Origin: GCA-2731375 sp002731375
GTDB lineage: Bacteria; Pseudomonadota; Alphaproteobacteria; GCA-2731375
Direction: 5' to 3'
NCBI GenBank assembly: GCA_030752605.1
Contig: JASMDX010000049.1
Coordinates: 1-64,000, forward strand
Length of the DNA stretch: 64,000 nucleotides
The notes beneath the pieces were generated by a model. It saw only the letters and a list, made by a program, of their open reading frames with translations, was not told where the DNA came from and made no database searches. Made by a program: the position numbers and the translations under genes. The stretch's first letter is position 1, and the number at the start of each line of letters is the position of its first letter. Of this stretch, positions 33,993-43,441 are shown piece by piece.

Positions 33993-34431
33993 CCGCTTCG
34001 CCCATTCGCGTACCACCAGAACGGAACAGTTGCCGTGGCTGACGACATGGGCCGCGTTCGGGCCTAGCAGATAGTCTTCCATGTTTGAGCGGTGCGATCC
34101 CATGACGATCAAGTCGACGCCGACTTCGCCCGCCAACCGCAAGATTTCCTCATGGGCGGTGCCGTGGCCAACGATATGCTACACGGTGACCTCCTTCGGC
34201 ACATTGGCGGCGGCCCGCGCATGAAATTGATCCATGGCCAGATCGAGGACCTTTTTTTTCATACTCCTTGGGAAAGAAGGAGCCGACGACGCTCATGTCG
34301 AAATCCGGCACCACAGTCATGACATGCAGAGTTGAAGCAAAGGCCTGGGCATATTCCACGGAGGTCGGCAGTGACTTCGCCCAGGTCTTGTCATGCTCCA
34401 GATCAACGGCAAAAAGGATGTGTCTGTAAAT
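33978..34431 (-). pseudogene. Universal stress protein gene, broken
   Basis: The minus strand encodes a full UspA-fold protein with three lesions. The start position is ATT (YRHILFAVDLEHDKTWAKSL follows). A run of eight A at 34252-34259 shifts the frame after GSFFPKEYEKK. A TAG at 34179-34181 follows KEVTV. After the lesions the frame continues HIVGHGTAHEEILRLAGEVG, VDLIVMGSHRSNMEDYLLGP and NAAHVVSHGNCSVLVVRE, which includes the ATP-binding G-x2-G-x9-G(S) type motif. The A8 run could be a sequencing error, but the TAG and lost start point to real decay. Confidence 0.8.
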
Positions 34432-34445
34432 GGTTGAATATCCCC

Positions 34446-34697
34446 TCAGGTTGCCGATGCGGAAACGGTTTCGGCGGCCACGCCATTGCGCCGCCGCTGC
34501 ACCACGACGACAAGCCCCAACAACAACAGCGTGGTTGCCACGGGGGCCACGATGGACTGCATGGTGATCCTCAGGAGACGCTGTATTCCCTTGGCATACA
34601 GGGTCCAGATACCGCGCCAATTGATGATGCCGACAAGACGCGGTTGCAAATGGTCGGGATCGCGAGGCGGCCGTTCACCTACCCTCAAGTTCATCAA
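34446..34697 (-). pseudogene. ABC-2 type permease N-terminal remnant
   Basis: An 83-codon minus frame contains NWRGIWTLYAKGIQRLLRIT then MQSIVAPVATTLLLLGLVVV. That is the N-terminal cytoplasmic helix and first membrane helix of ABC-2 permeases (NodJ/Wzm-like, 'MNWRGLWTLYRKE...'). The protein then degenerates into VQRRRNGVAAETVSASAT and stops, losing the other five helices. It probably marks a deletion between this gene and the neighbouring stress-protein gene. A small single-helix protein could still be made. Confidence 0.55.
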
Positions 34698-34700
34698 TAC

Positions 34701-35351
34701 TCAAAATGTATCGAATTTTTTGTAGGCATCGACCGGGTCCATGCCGCTCAGGATAGCGTCGCGCATGGCGGTTTCCGTGGAGGCGACGGCTTCCGTTTTG
34801 GCTACGACCTCTTCCGCCATATCTTTCGGAATAATCACCACGCCATCGATATCGGCCAGCACATAATCACCCCTGGAAATTGCCACGCCACCGATATCGA
34901 TGGGTTCCCCCATGCTTTCGGCGACCCAGCGGCGGCAGATATCCTTGGGCGTGTTGAAGCGGCAGAACACCGGGAAATCATTTTGCAAAAGGAACGGCAC
35001 ATCACGGCAGCCACCATCGACGATATAACCGCGCACTCCGCGGTAATTCAGCGTTTCCGCCGATAATTCACCCATCAGGGCTACTTCGTACGTATTCGGC
35101 TGGCACATTAGAACCTTGCCCGAGGGCGCCTTGGACAGCACCGTGGCCCAGGCCAGCAAGGTCTCGCCCTCGTCCTTGCCCTCGCAGTAGTCGCCGTTCA
35201 TGGTTTCCACCTCGCCTGCCAGGCGGTGGCTGGGATCCAGCGCATTGATGCCGTGGGGCAGTGCGCAATTGGCATGTCCCATGGCGTTCATCACATCGTA
35301 CACTGCGCTGGCGTAGAGTTTTTCCAGACGTTCTGTCAAATCCATGATCAC
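34701..35351 (-). CDS. RraA-like aldolase/decarboxylase family protein
   Basis: A 216-residue RraA-like protein. The substrate/metal region reads GVRGYIVDGGCRDVPFLLQN (about residues 103-122), with the Arg-Asp pair of the HMG/CHA aldolases. The late GDYVLADIDGVVIIPKDMAE motif is also characteristic. The N-terminal LYASAVYDVMNAMGHANCAL helix is typical of the aldolase branch. The start may be the first or third residue (both Met). It is a second member of the family in the window besides the one at 18.3-19.0 kb, with little similarity between them. Confidence 0.82.
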   Translation of the reverse strand: MIMDLTERLEKLYASAVYDVMNAMGHANCALPHGINALDPSHRLAGEVETMNGDYCEGKDEGETLLAWATVLSKAPSGKVLMCQPNTYEVALMGELSAETLNYRGVRGYIVDGGCRDVPFLLQNDFPVFCRFNTPKDICRRWVAESMGEPIDIGGVAISRGDYVLADIDGVVIIPKDMAEEVVAKTEAVASTETAMRDAILSGMDPVDAYKKFDTF

Positions 35352-35439
35352 AACCCTTTAGCTGACCTTCTACCGATAAATTTGCCGATATCATAGAACT
35401 TGGGCGGCATGAAAGGAACCTATCGCCTCCGCCCGCGCT

Positions 35440-35600
35440 GGAGCAGCGTACCATTTCCCTAAAGACTACCTCCAGATGCCGGGCCAGACGAGGGGTATCA
35501 AACAGGGGTACCATGTCCAAATTGGCGCCAGGCGCGCCTTCAGCTCCGCCAATGCACCACGGCATCGCCAGGCCGGCCTTGCGCCAGGACAGTGTCGCCG
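35440..35600 (-). pseudogene. Possible C-terminal fragment of a TPR/OGT-type transferase
   Basis: The 412-base space between the RraA-like and acyl-CoA dehydrogenase genes holds a minus-strand segment translating to VPLFDTPRLARHLEVVFREM. This resembles the conserved C-terminal LFDT-x-R-x-x-x-H-(I/L)-E stretch of SPINDLY/OGT-type glycosyltransferases. Preceding residues (GGAEGAPGANLDM) are degenerate. No start or complete domain can be assembled. The match is short, so this is tentative. The rest of the space shows nothing. Confidence 0.35.
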
Positions 35601-35764
35601 CCCTCGAACTGCACCTGTGGGTCAATTTGTTGCATCGTACCGTTTTAGGTCCCTATGGTTAACCATCCCAAAATCCAGTGCTTGTTAAAGCGGCTTGACG
35701 GGTGGGGGGAAACTCCGATTTGATAGGCTGATTTTGTAGCTTTGGTTAGGAATGGACGGGCGTC

Positions 35765-36871
35765 ATGAATTTTGAATTCGACGATGATCAACGCATGTTA
35801 CGAGATCAGGCACGGCGGTTTTTACTGGATAAATCCCCTCCCGAAATCGTCCGTCAAACCCTGGAAGGCGATCAGCCCTTTGACCGGGATCTGTGGAAGC
35901 AATTCGGCGATATGGGCTGGATTGGCGCCGCCATCCCCGAGGAATACGGCGGCAGCGGCATGGGCCACCTGGAACTCTGCGTCCTGGCCGAAGAACTTGG
36001 CCGCTCCCTGGCACCGACGCCATTCGCCTCCTCCGTCTATCTCGGTGCCGAGGCATTGCTGACGGCGGGCACGGAGGAGCAGAAACAAGGCTATCTGCCG
36101 GATCTGGCCACGGGTCAAGCGATCTGGTGCCTAGCCATATCGGAAGGTCCGCAACCGGCCACGGAAAAGAACACCACTGTGACGGTAACGAATGGCAAGC
36201 TGTCGGGGGCGAAAATTCCCGTCGCCGACGGTGATATCGCCGACCGGGCCATTGTGGTGGCCCGCGATGGCAGCACTGCCGGCGTGTATATCGTCGATCT
36301 GAATGGCGACGGCGTCAGCCGCGAAATGGTCCAGACCATGGACCCGACGCGCAGCCAGGCCAAATTGACCTTCGCGGACGCGGCAGCAGAGAAGCTTGGC
36401 GACGAAGGCTGGCCCCTGTTGGAGCGGATCCAAGACCGGGCCGCCGTGCTGATCGCCTTCGAACAGGTCGGCGGCGCCCAGGCTTGTTTGGAAATGGCCA
36501 AGGAATATGCCATGGGCCGCTTTGCCTTTGGCCGGCCCATCGCCGGTTATCAGGCCATCAAGCACCGGTTGGCGGATATGTATATTCAGATCGAACTGGC
36601 CCGCTCGAACAGCTATTACGGCGCCTGGGCGCTCTCGACGGATGCCGCCGAACTGTCGGTGGCGGCGGCGACGGCGCGGGTCTCTGGTAACGAGGCCTAT
36701 CATTTTGCGGCCAAGGAGAACATCCAGATCCATGGCGGCATGGGCTTCACCTGGGAATTTAATTGCCATCTCTACTATCGCCGCTCGCGGCAACTGACCA
36801 TGGTTCTAGGCACGCAGAGGCGCTGGAAAGACCGCCTGATCAGAGCCCTGGAACGACGGAATGTAGCGTAA
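35765..36871 (+). CDS. Acyl-CoA dehydrogenase (short form)
   Basis: A 368-residue acyl-CoA dehydrogenase-fold flavoprotein. The N-terminal domain has GDMGWIGAAIPEEYGGSGMG. The middle domain is abbreviated and lacks the usual T-E-x-x-x-G-S-D motif (ISEGPQPATEKNTTVTVTNG replaces it). The C-terminal bundle has FGRPIAGYQAIKHRLADMYI and QIHGGMGFTWEFNCHLYYRR. Paired short and standard subunits encoded side by side, as here with the next gene 12 bases away, form alpha2beta2 heterotetrameric dehydrogenases in steroid side-chain degradation. This may be the non-catalytic or partner subunit. Confidence 0.88.
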   Translation: MNFEFDDDQRMLRDQARRFLLDKSPPEIVRQTLEGDQPFDRDLWKQFGDMGWIGAAIPEEYGGSGMGHLELCVLAEELGRSLAPTPFASSVYLGAEALLTAGTEEQKQGYLPDLATGQAIWCLAISEGPQPATEKNTTVTVTNGKLSGAKIPVADGDIADRAIVVARDGSTAGVYIVDLNGDGVSREMVQTMDPTRSQAKLTFADAAAEKLGDEGWPLLERIQDRAAVLIAFEQVGGAQACLEMAKEYAMGRFAFGRPIAGYQAIKHRLADMYIQIELARSNSYYGAWALSTDAAELSVAAATARVSGNEAYHFAAKENIQIHGGMGFTWEFNCHLYYRRSRQLTMVLGTQRRWKDRLIRALERRNVA

Positions 36872-36883
36872 GGAATAGACATC

Positions 36884-38116
36884 ATGGATTTCAACGACAC
36901 CCCCGAAGAAGCTGCATTCCGCGCCAAGGCGCGCGCGTTCTTAACCGAGAATGCCGAGCCCAAGAGCGACGGCAACCTCAACATGGCCGGCGGCGCCAAC
37001 AAGGACGCGATCCTGACCGCGGCCCGGGCCTGGCAGGCCAAGAAAGCGGCGGCCGGTTTTGCCGGCATCACCATGCCGAAGGAATATGGCGGGCAGGGCC
37101 TATCACCCATCATGCAAGTGATTTACAACCTCGAGGAAGGCAATTTCATTGCCCCGCGGGGGGTATACGAAATCGGCTTGGGCATGTGCATTCCGACCAT
37201 GCTGGCCTATGCCACGGAAGAGCAGAAACAGCGCTATGCCGCCCCAGCGCTCCGCGGCGAGGAAATCTGGTGCCAGCTATTCTCGGAGCCTGCCGGCGGC
37301 TCCGATCTGGCCGGCCTGCGCACGCGGGCGGAAAAAGACGGCGACGACTGGATCATCAACGGACAGAAAATCTGGACCTCGGGCGCGCAGTTCTCCGACT
37401 ACGCCATCCTGGTCACCCGCAGTGATTTCGACGTGCCCAAGCACAAAGGCCTGACTTTCTTTTTCCTGGACATGAAATCACCCGGTGTCGAGGTCCGTCC
37501 CATCAAACAGATGTCCGGTGCCTCCAATTTCAACGAGGTCTATTTCACCGACGTGCATATCCCCGACAGCCAGCGCCTGGGCGCCGTGGGCAACGGCTGG
37601 AAAGTATCACTGACCACGTTGATGAATGAGCGGTTTGCAGTGGGCATCGCGCCGCCGCCTGATTTCGATGAGATTTTCAATTTGGTCCGCGAAACCGAAC
37701 TGGAAGACGGCCCCGCCTTGGACAATGCCATGGTCCGCGACCGGTTAGCGGATTGGTATGTGCGCCAGCAGGGACTGAAGAACTCCCATTTTCGCACAAT
37801 GACCGCGATGTCGCGGGGCGAGACGCCGGGACCGGAAAGCTCCATCAACAAAGTGGTATCGGCCACCAAGTATCAGGACATTTCCTTCTTTGGTATGGAG
37901 ATGCAGGAAATGGCCGGCATCATGACCGATCCCGAGGAAGTCGCCATGGACAGTCTGTTCCAGACAGGCGCCATGTCATCGCCCGGTTACCGCATCGCGG
38001 GCGGTACCGACGAGATTTTGCGTAACATCATCGCCGAACGGGTCCTGGGCCTGCCCCAGGATGTGCGCCTGGACAAGGAAGGCGCCTTCCGGGACCTGCC
38101 CACCGGGCGGGATTAG
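36884..38116 (+). CDS. Acyl-CoA dehydrogenase (partner subunit)
   Basis: A 410-residue acyl-CoA dehydrogenase. The FAD motif WCQLFSEPAGGSDLAGLRTR is near residue 130 and INGQKIWTSGAQFSDYAIL follows. The C-terminal part has GTDEILRNIIAERVLGLPQD, where the glutamate of TDEI(L/I)RN is close to the family's arginine/FAD contact site. The order and 12-base spacing with the preceding acyl-CoA dehydrogenase suggest a heteromeric enzyme, as in FadE26-FadE27-type pairs. It is followed 31 bases later by a family III CoA-transferase, so the group may activate and desaturate one acid. Confidence 0.9.
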   Translation: MDFNDTPEEAAFRAKARAFLTENAEPKSDGNLNMAGGANKDAILTAARAWQAKKAAAGFAGITMPKEYGGQGLSPIMQVIYNLEEGNFIAPRGVYEIGLGMCIPTMLAYATEEQKQRYAAPALRGEEIWCQLFSEPAGGSDLAGLRTRAEKDGDDWIINGQKIWTSGAQFSDYAILVTRSDFDVPKHKGLTFFFLDMKSPGVEVRPIKQMSGASNFNEVYFTDVHIPDSQRLGAVGNGWKVSLTTLMNERFAVGIAPPPDFDEIFNLVRETELEDGPALDNAMVRDRLADWYVRQQGLKNSHFRTMTAMSRGETPGPESSINKVVSATKYQDISFFGMEMQEMAGIMTDPEEVAMDSLFQTGAMSSPGYRIAGGTDEILRNIIAERVLGLPQDVRLDKEGAFRDLPTGRD

Positions 38117-38147
38117 ACACCATTATACTGCCCCTGGAAGAGAGAGT

Positions 38148-39272
38148 ATGAACCAACCAATTCCCGTCCAGCCACTTCCCTTGGCAGGTATTCGGGTGAT
38201 CGAATTGGGCAGTAATGTCTCTGGGCCCTATGGCACCTGGATTCTGGCCGCTTTGGGCGCCGAGGTGATCAAGGTGGAACGGCCGGATGGCGGCGATGAT
38301 GCCCGGCACTGGGGCCCGCCGTTCTGGCGCGAGGCGGCGACGGTGTTTCAGGCCATCAACCGGGACAAATCCTCGATCACCGTGGATTACAAGGACGCGG
38401 AGTCCCTGGCCGCATTGCGCCGGCGGGTCAATGAAGACGCGGATGTGGTGCTGCAAAACCTGCGCCCCGGCGTGGCGGACAAGCTCGGCCTCGGCGCCGA
38501 GGATATGTGCCGGGATAATCCAGCGCTGATCTACTGCAACCTCTGGGCCTTTGGCGCCAAGGGACCATTGTCGGACCGGCCTGGTTTTGATGCCCTGATG
38601 CAGGCTTTTGGCGGCATCATGGCGGTGACGGGGGAAGAAGGCCAAGCGCCGGTCCGGGCGGGCGTTTCGATCATCGACATGGGTACGGGCATGTGGTGCG
38701 CGATCGGCATCTTGGCCGCCTTGAACCGGCGCAATCTTACCGGCAAGGGCGGCGTCATAGATACCTCGTTGTATGAAACGGCGCTGGGTTGGAGCGCCTA
38801 TTACACCGTGGATGTGCAGGTCACCGGGGTATCGCCGAAACGCTGCGGCTCAGGCGTGCGCGGCATCGCGCCCTATCAGGCCTATAATTGCGCCGATGGC
38901 TATCTCATCGTCGCTGCCTCCAACGACCGGCTGTTTGCCAATCTGGCGCGGGAATTGCAGCATGACGAATGGCTGGACGATCCGCGCTTTGCCGACAATC
39001 CTTCGCGCTCCGACAACCGGGAAGCATTGAACGCCATGCTGATGCCGATTTTCAAGGCCGAGACGCGGAGCCATTGGCAGCAGCGCCTGGACCATGTCGG
39101 CGTGCCCAACGCGCCGATCCAGGATGCCGGGGAGGTTATCGCCCATCCGCAAACCAAAGCCCTGGGAATCATGCAGGATACGGGCCAGGGCATGGCCTTG
39201 ACCGGCCTGCCGATTTCATTCGATGGCGAACGCCCGCCGCTGCGCAACATCGCACCGGATTTGGAGAAATAG
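38148..39272 (+). CDS. CaiB/BaiF family III CoA-transferase
   Basis: A 374-residue family III CoA-transferase. The N-terminus reads LPLAGIRVIELGSNVSGPYG and TWILAALGAEVIKVERPDGG. The catalytic aspartate region is GFDALMQAFGGIMAVTG, the family's x-G-x-D-x-x-x-Q-A motif. SLYETALGWSAYY and the C-terminal VGVPNAPIQDAGEVIAHPQT segment complete the pattern. It transfers CoA between two carboxylic acids through mixed anhydride intermediates; donor and acceptor are unknown. It is the third gene of the plus-strand operon with two acyl-CoA dehydrogenases. Confidence 0.9.
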   Translation: MNQPIPVQPLPLAGIRVIELGSNVSGPYGTWILAALGAEVIKVERPDGGDDARHWGPPFWREAATVFQAINRDKSSITVDYKDAESLAALRRRVNEDADVVLQNLRPGVADKLGLGAEDMCRDNPALIYCNLWAFGAKGPLSDRPGFDALMQAFGGIMAVTGEEGQAPVRAGVSIIDMGTGMWCAIGILAALNRRNLTGKGGVIDTSLYETALGWSAYYTVDVQVTGVSPKRCGSGVRGIAPYQAYNCADGYLIVAASNDRLFANLARELQHDEWLDDPRFADNPSRSDNREALNAMLMPIFKAETRSHWQQRLDHVGVPNAPIQDAGEVIAHPQTKALGIMQDTGQGMALTGLPISFDGERPPLRNIAPDLEK

Positions 39273-39292
39273 CCTAACTCGGTTTCGGCCGC

Positions 39293-39736
39293 CTACGATA
39301 CTCCGCGTCCTTGCCCAGCATTGGGACGGGTGGCGATCCAAATGGCGACGAGCGCCAGGGTGGCGCCGACCAGGGCGGTGATCAGCCAGTCATCGCGACA
39401 GGTGATTGCAACATAAATAAATGAGCCCAACATCATGACGATGGCCAACAGCTTGGCCCCTGTCGGGATAGCCCGGTAATAATGCCAATCACGTATAGTC
39501 CGGCCAAAGCGAGGATGGTGGAACAGCCACAGGTGCAGCCGCTCCGACGAACGGGAAAAAGCCCAGGCCGCGATTAACAGAAACACCGTGCCCGGCAACA
39601 GGGGCAGAATAAGTCCGGCAATGCCCACCGCCGTGCAGACGAAACCCAACAGGAGCATCAAATGGCGCGCCGAGCGTCCTAACACGGGCAGCACTGCCCG
39701 TTGTCGTACGGTTGGAATGGGATGATCCATTGTCAT
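39293..39736 (-). CDS. DUF454 (YbaN-family) inner membrane protein
   Basis: A 147-residue membrane protein with hydrophobic segments near residues 25-57 and a pair after residue 94. The first is LMLLLGFVCTAVGIAGLILP, continuing into LPGTVFLLIAAWAFSRSSER. The segment HLWLFHHPRFGRTIRDWHYY between them is the DUF454 signature. The function of the family is unknown. It lies convergent to the CoA-transferase gene and downstream of the Lrp gene on the minus strand. Confidence 0.87.
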   Translation of the reverse strand: MTMDHPIPTVRQRAVLPVLGRSARHLMLLLGFVCTAVGIAGLILPLLPGTVFLLIAAWAFSRSSERLHLWLFHHPRFGRTIRDWHYYRAIPTGAKLLAIVMMLGSFIYVAITCRDDWLITALVGATLALVAIWIATRPNAGQGRGVS

Positions 39737-39780
39737 GATCCCTATAATTCGGCAATCGGATGAATAATCCGTCGACCGCC

Positions 39781-40284
39781 CTACGCTTCGCCGATGCCAT
39801 CCAAGGGCACGCCGAATTCAACTTTCGAGCGCCGGAGCACCGGCGCGGTCTTAACGGAGGCAACATTGGGCGCCGCGATCAGTTCCGTGGTCAGAAAGCT
39901 TTGCCAGGCATCCCAGTCCTGCGCCACGACTTTCAGGATGAAATCAGCCTCGCCTGTCAGCATGTGGCATTCCCGGATCATGGGCAGTTTCGCCATGCGC
40001 GCCTCGAAGGCGGAGAGATCATCCTCGTGCTGACTGTCCAGGCCGATCCAGACGAACACTGCCAGGCCATAGCCCAGTTCCTCGCCATTCAGGTCCGCGT
40101 GGTAGCCACGGATCAGGCCGGCCTGTTCCAGGGCCCTGACCCGGCGAAGGCAGGGTGGCGCCGAGATGCCGACGCGGCGCGCCAGTTCCACATTGGTGAT
40201 GCGGCCATCATCGCGCAGTTGCTCCAATATGTGGCGGTCGATTGCGTCCAGCTTTACCTTTGACACAGGCGGAATATCCTCCAT
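39781..40284 (-). CDS. Lrp/AsnC-family transcriptional regulator
   Basis: A 167-residue Lrp-type regulator: HTH IDRHILEQLRDDGRITNVEL then VGISAPPCLRRVRALEQAGL, and RAM domain ECHMLTGEADFILKVVAQDW. The chosen ATG gives MEDIPPVSKVKLDAIDRHIL; upstream codons in the same frame are not family-like. It is divergent from the ELM1-trxB-LysR group across 95 bases. An Lrp gene next to trxB is a familiar bacterial arrangement. Confidence 0.9.
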   Translation of the reverse strand: MEDIPPVSKVKLDAIDRHILEQLRDDGRITNVELARRVGISAPPCLRRVRALEQAGLIRGYHADLNGEELGYGLAVFVWIGLDSQHEDDLSAFEARMAKLPMIRECHMLTGEADFILKVVAQDWDAWQSFLTTELIAAPNVASVKTAPVLRRSKVEFGVPLDGIGEA

Positions 40285-40379
40285 CCGGACCACATGTGCT
40301 ATTAGGGTGGTCCGCGCAATAATATTACCCACGCAACAATATTTCACAATACCGGTTCCAACCTGTCGCAAAGAAAGCC

Positions 40380-41369
40380 ATGGCAACGCACAATTCCAAT
40401 GATGCCCGAAACTGCTGGGTCGTAACCCCGGGCCATGCCGGCATGGAGAACCAAGCGGTTGCCTTGGCGGAGGCCGTGGGCCTGCCGTTCCAGATCAAAC
40501 GGGTGCGACCACGGGTGCCTTGGACCTGGCTGCCGCCGGGCTGGTGGCCCCTGCCCTTGGCTGCTTTGGGTGATGATAGCGATGCCATTGCCGCCCCTTG
40601 GCCGGATCTGTTGATCTCCTGCGGCCGCCGCGCCGTGCCCTATGCGCTGTGGGTCAAGCGGCAAAGCGGCGGTGCCACAACAACCGTGCATGTGCAAAAC
40701 CCGCAAACGCGCCTGTCCGCCTTTGACCTGGTGGCCCCGCCCCGCCATGACCATTTGCAGGGCCCCAATGTGGTGGAGAGCGAGGCCTCCCTGCACCGTA
40801 TCACAGCCCTTCGTCTGGCGGAGGCGGCGGCGGAGTTTGCGCCGCAACTGGAGCATCTGCCCCGCCCCCTGGTGGCGGTGCTGATTGGCGGCAGCAATTC
40901 CTGTTATGAGCTGACGCCGGAAATCATCACGACCTTGGCCGGGCAGCTACGAAACATATGCCTTGAACACGGCGTTGGTCTAGCGGTGACCCCGTCCCGG
41001 CGCACCGGGCCGGAGAATATCAAGACCTTGCGCGCGGCACTGGCTGATCTGCCGGCGGTGGTCTGGAATTTCGAGGACGCCAACCCCTATTTTGGCTATC
41101 TGGGCCTGGCCGATTCCATCATAGTGACCTGTGATTCGGTCAATATGGTCACCGAGGCCTGCGCTACCGGCAAACCTGTGCACGTGGTTCACCTGAAAGG
41201 GGGAAACCGAAAATTTAACGAATTCCACGCCAGCATGCGGGACGCCGGCTATACCCGGCCATTTCTGGGCAAGCTGGAAGATTGGCGGTACCAGCCCGCC
41301 GATGACGTTGCTAAGATCGCAAACAAGATTCATCAATTGCTCAGGCTAAAGAGTAATTCAGTTGCCTGA
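40380..41369 (+). CDS. ELM1-family protein (DUF1022)
   Basis: A 329-residue protein of the family named after plant mitochondrial fission protein ELM1. Features are WVVTPGHAGMENQAVALAEA at the N-terminus, DLLISCGRRAVPYALWVKRQ, and VAVLIGGSNSCYELTPE. A nucleotide-sugar-transferase-like C-terminal half follows (DSIIVTCDSVNMVTEACATG, then KPVHVVHL). The fold resembles GT-B glycosyltransferases, and the bacterial role is unknown. It precedes trxB by 100 bases. The family's link to the ancestor of mitochondria supports an alphaproteobacterial host. Confidence 0.87.
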   Translation: MATHNSNDARNCWVVTPGHAGMENQAVALAEAVGLPFQIKRVRPRVPWTWLPPGWWPLPLAALGDDSDAIAAPWPDLLISCGRRAVPYALWVKRQSGGATTTVHVQNPQTRLSAFDLVAPPRHDHLQGPNVVESEASLHRITALRLAEAAAEFAPQLEHLPRPLVAVLIGGSNSCYELTPEIITTLAGQLRNICLEHGVGLAVTPSRRTGPENIKTLRAALADLPAVVWNFEDANPYFGYLGLADSIIVTCDSVNMVTEACATGKPVHVVHLKGGNRKFNEFHASMRDAGYTRPFLGKLEDWRYQPADDVAKIANKIHQLLRLKSNSVA

Positions 41370-41469
41370 CTTGAAGCTGTCCGGTTGGCACTATACATAG
41401 CATGAGAACCACGCCACCAACGGGACGGTTCAATTCGTAAATTCAGTGTCGAAGAGTGAGGAGTGCGGA

Positions 41470-42447
41470 ATGTCGCAAACCCATCATAGCCGCATCATGA
41501 TATTAGGTTCCGGCCCAGCGGGCTGTACCGCTGCCATCTACGCTGCGCGCGCGGGTCTGAAGCCGATGATGGTGCATGGCCTGCAACCAGGCGGACAGAT
41601 GACCATCACCACGGAAGTGGAAAACTATCCGGGTTTTGCCGAGGTCATCCAGGGCCCCTGGCTGATGCAGCAGATGGAAGAGCAGGCAAAATCGGTCGGC
41701 ACCAATATCATTCACGATATCATTACCGATGTGGACCTGACGGCCCGGCCCCTACGTTGCACAGGCGATGGTGGCGATATCTATACCGCTGACACTCTGG
41801 TGATATCCACCGGCGCCCAAGCGCGCTGGCTGGGACTGGAGACGGAGCAGAAATTCCAGGGCTTCGGCGTTTCGGCCTGTGCCACCTGTGACGGTTTTTT
41901 CTACCGTGACCAGGAAGTTTGCGTGATCGGTGGTGGCAATACTGCGGTGGAAGAGGCGCTATATCTGACCAATTTCGCCTCCAAGGTCACGCTGATCCAT
42001 CGCCGTGATAGTCTGCGAGCTGAAAAAATCCTGCAGGAACGCCTGCTGCACCACGAAAAGATCGAGGTGCTTTGGGATCATGTCCTGGAAGAAGTTCTGG
42101 GCGATGACATGCCCCCCGGCGTAACCGGCGCCCGGGTCCGCAACGTGAAGACCGACGCTGTCAGTGATCTGCCCGTCAACGGCGTCTTCGTCGCCATCGG
42201 CCATGTTCCCCAGACCGACCTGTTCAAGGGCAAGCTGGCCATGGATGACGAAGGTTATCTGCTGACCGCGCCCGACAGTACCGCCACCGAAGTACCCGGC
42301 GTATTCGCCGCCGGCGATGTGCAGGACAAGATTTATCGCCAGGCCGTCACCGCCGCTGGAACCGGCTGCATGGCGGCATTGGAGGTCGAACGGTTCTTGG
42401 GCGCCCAAGCGGATGGGGATGATGGAGCAGCCGAGGCGGCTGACTAG
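41470..42447 (+). CDS. trxB: Thioredoxin reductase
   Basis: A 325-residue low-molecular-weight NADPH-thioredoxin reductase. The FAD motif is MILGSGPAGCTAAIYAARAG, the redox cysteines are in SACATCDGFF (about residues 135-144), and the NADPH motif is VIGGGNTAVEEALYL. The FAD-binding C-terminal motif is VFAAGDVQDKIYRQAVTAAG. The chosen ATG has GGAG 8 bases upstream; a start 8 codons earlier is also open. It keeps the thioredoxin system reduced. A LysR gene follows after 3 bases. Confidence 0.96.
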   Translation: MSQTHHSRIMILGSGPAGCTAAIYAARAGLKPMMVHGLQPGGQMTITTEVENYPGFAEVIQGPWLMQQMEEQAKSVGTNIIHDIITDVDLTARPLRCTGDGGDIYTADTLVISTGAQARWLGLETEQKFQGFGVSACATCDGFFYRDQEVCVIGGGNTAVEEALYLTNFASKVTLIHRRDSLRAEKILQERLLHHEKIEVLWDHVLEEVLGDDMPPGVTGARVRNVKTDAVSDLPVNGVFVAIGHVPQTDLFKGKLAMDDEGYLLTAPDSTATEVPGVFAAGDVQDKIYRQAVTAAGTGCMAALEVERFLGAQADGDDGAAEAAD

Positions 42448-42450
42448 AGC

Positions 42451-43344
42451 ATGGATTGGGATAAGCTGAGGGTTTTTCATGCCGTTGCCTTGGCCGGTAG
42501 CTTCACCCATGCCGGTGAAGATCTGAACCTCAGTCAGTCAGCAGTCAGCCGGCAGATCTCGGCCCTGGAGGAAGAGCTTGGCGTGCAGCTGTTTCACCGC
42601 CACGCCCGCGGCCTGGAATCCACCGAACATGGTGATCTGCTGTACCGTGCCGCGCACGATGTTTTCGACAAACTGGCTGCCGTCCGTGCCCGCCTGACGG
42701 ATAGTAAGAATATTCCAGCCGGCGATCTGCGCATTACCACAACCGTGGGCCTGGGCTCCACCTGGCTGACACCGCGGACCCATGATTTTTTGAAACTATA
42801 CCCCGATATCCGCCTCTCCATCATCTGTGATGACGGGGAACTGGACCTTGGCATGCGCGAGGCCGACGTGGCCATCCGCATAACCGAGCCACGGCAACCG
42901 GATCTGATCAAGAAGCGGCTGTTCACGGTACAGTCGCACCTCTATGCCTCGCCGAAGTATCTGGCCCGCCACGGCACGCCCCACAGCATCGACGATCTGG
43001 ACGACTGCCCCTTGATCGCCTATGGCGACCATGCCCCAACCACCTTACGAAATATCAACTGGCCCTGTACGGTTGGCCTCAAGCCCCACGGACGGCCACG
43101 CAGCACGATTTTGCAAGTCAATAATATTTACGGCCTGCTTCTGGCGATTGAAAGTGGCGTGGGTATCGGCGCCCTCCCCGACTATATGATAACCCCCGAT
43201 AGACCCCTGCAACGCATTCTACCGGAGGTAGATGGGCCCTCCACGGATGCTTTTTTCGTTTATCCTGAAGAAATGCGAAACACAAAGAGAATCAGTGTGT
43301 TTCGAGAATTTCTTGAAGAACAGGTCCGACAGTGGCAGTTCTGA
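42451..43344 (+). CDS. LysR-family transcriptional regulator
   Basis: A 297-residue LysR regulator. The N-terminal HTH reads HAVALAGSFTHAGEDLNLSQ then SAVSRQISALEEELGVQLFH. The effector-binding domain begins near residue 90 (GDLRITTTVGLGSTWLTPRT) and includes LAIESGVGIGALPDYMI. It is only 3 bases downstream of trxB, so it may be translated with it rather than from its own promoter. Target genes are unknown; control of the trxB operon or a redox regulon is possible. The probable small RNA follows about 100 bases later. Confidence 0.92.
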   Translation: MDWDKLRVFHAVALAGSFTHAGEDLNLSQSAVSRQISALEEELGVQLFHRHARGLESTEHGDLLYRAAHDVFDKLAAVRARLTDSKNIPAGDLRITTTVGLGSTWLTPRTHDFLKLYPDIRLSIICDDGELDLGMREADVAIRITEPRQPDLIKKRLFTVQSHLYASPKYLARHGTPHSIDDLDDCPLIAYGDHAPTTLRNINWPCTVGLKPHGRPRSTILQVNNIYGLLLAIESGVGIGALPDYMITPDRPLQRILPEVDGPSTDAFFVYPEEMRNTKRISVFREFLEEQVRQWQF

Positions 43345-43441
43345 TGTCCGCTGAGCTATGCGTATGGCGCATGCCTAACATGCGGAACTTTCAATAGCAA
43401 AAATTTCCTCTAATCCTTAAATTCAATACTAGAATGTTGCG

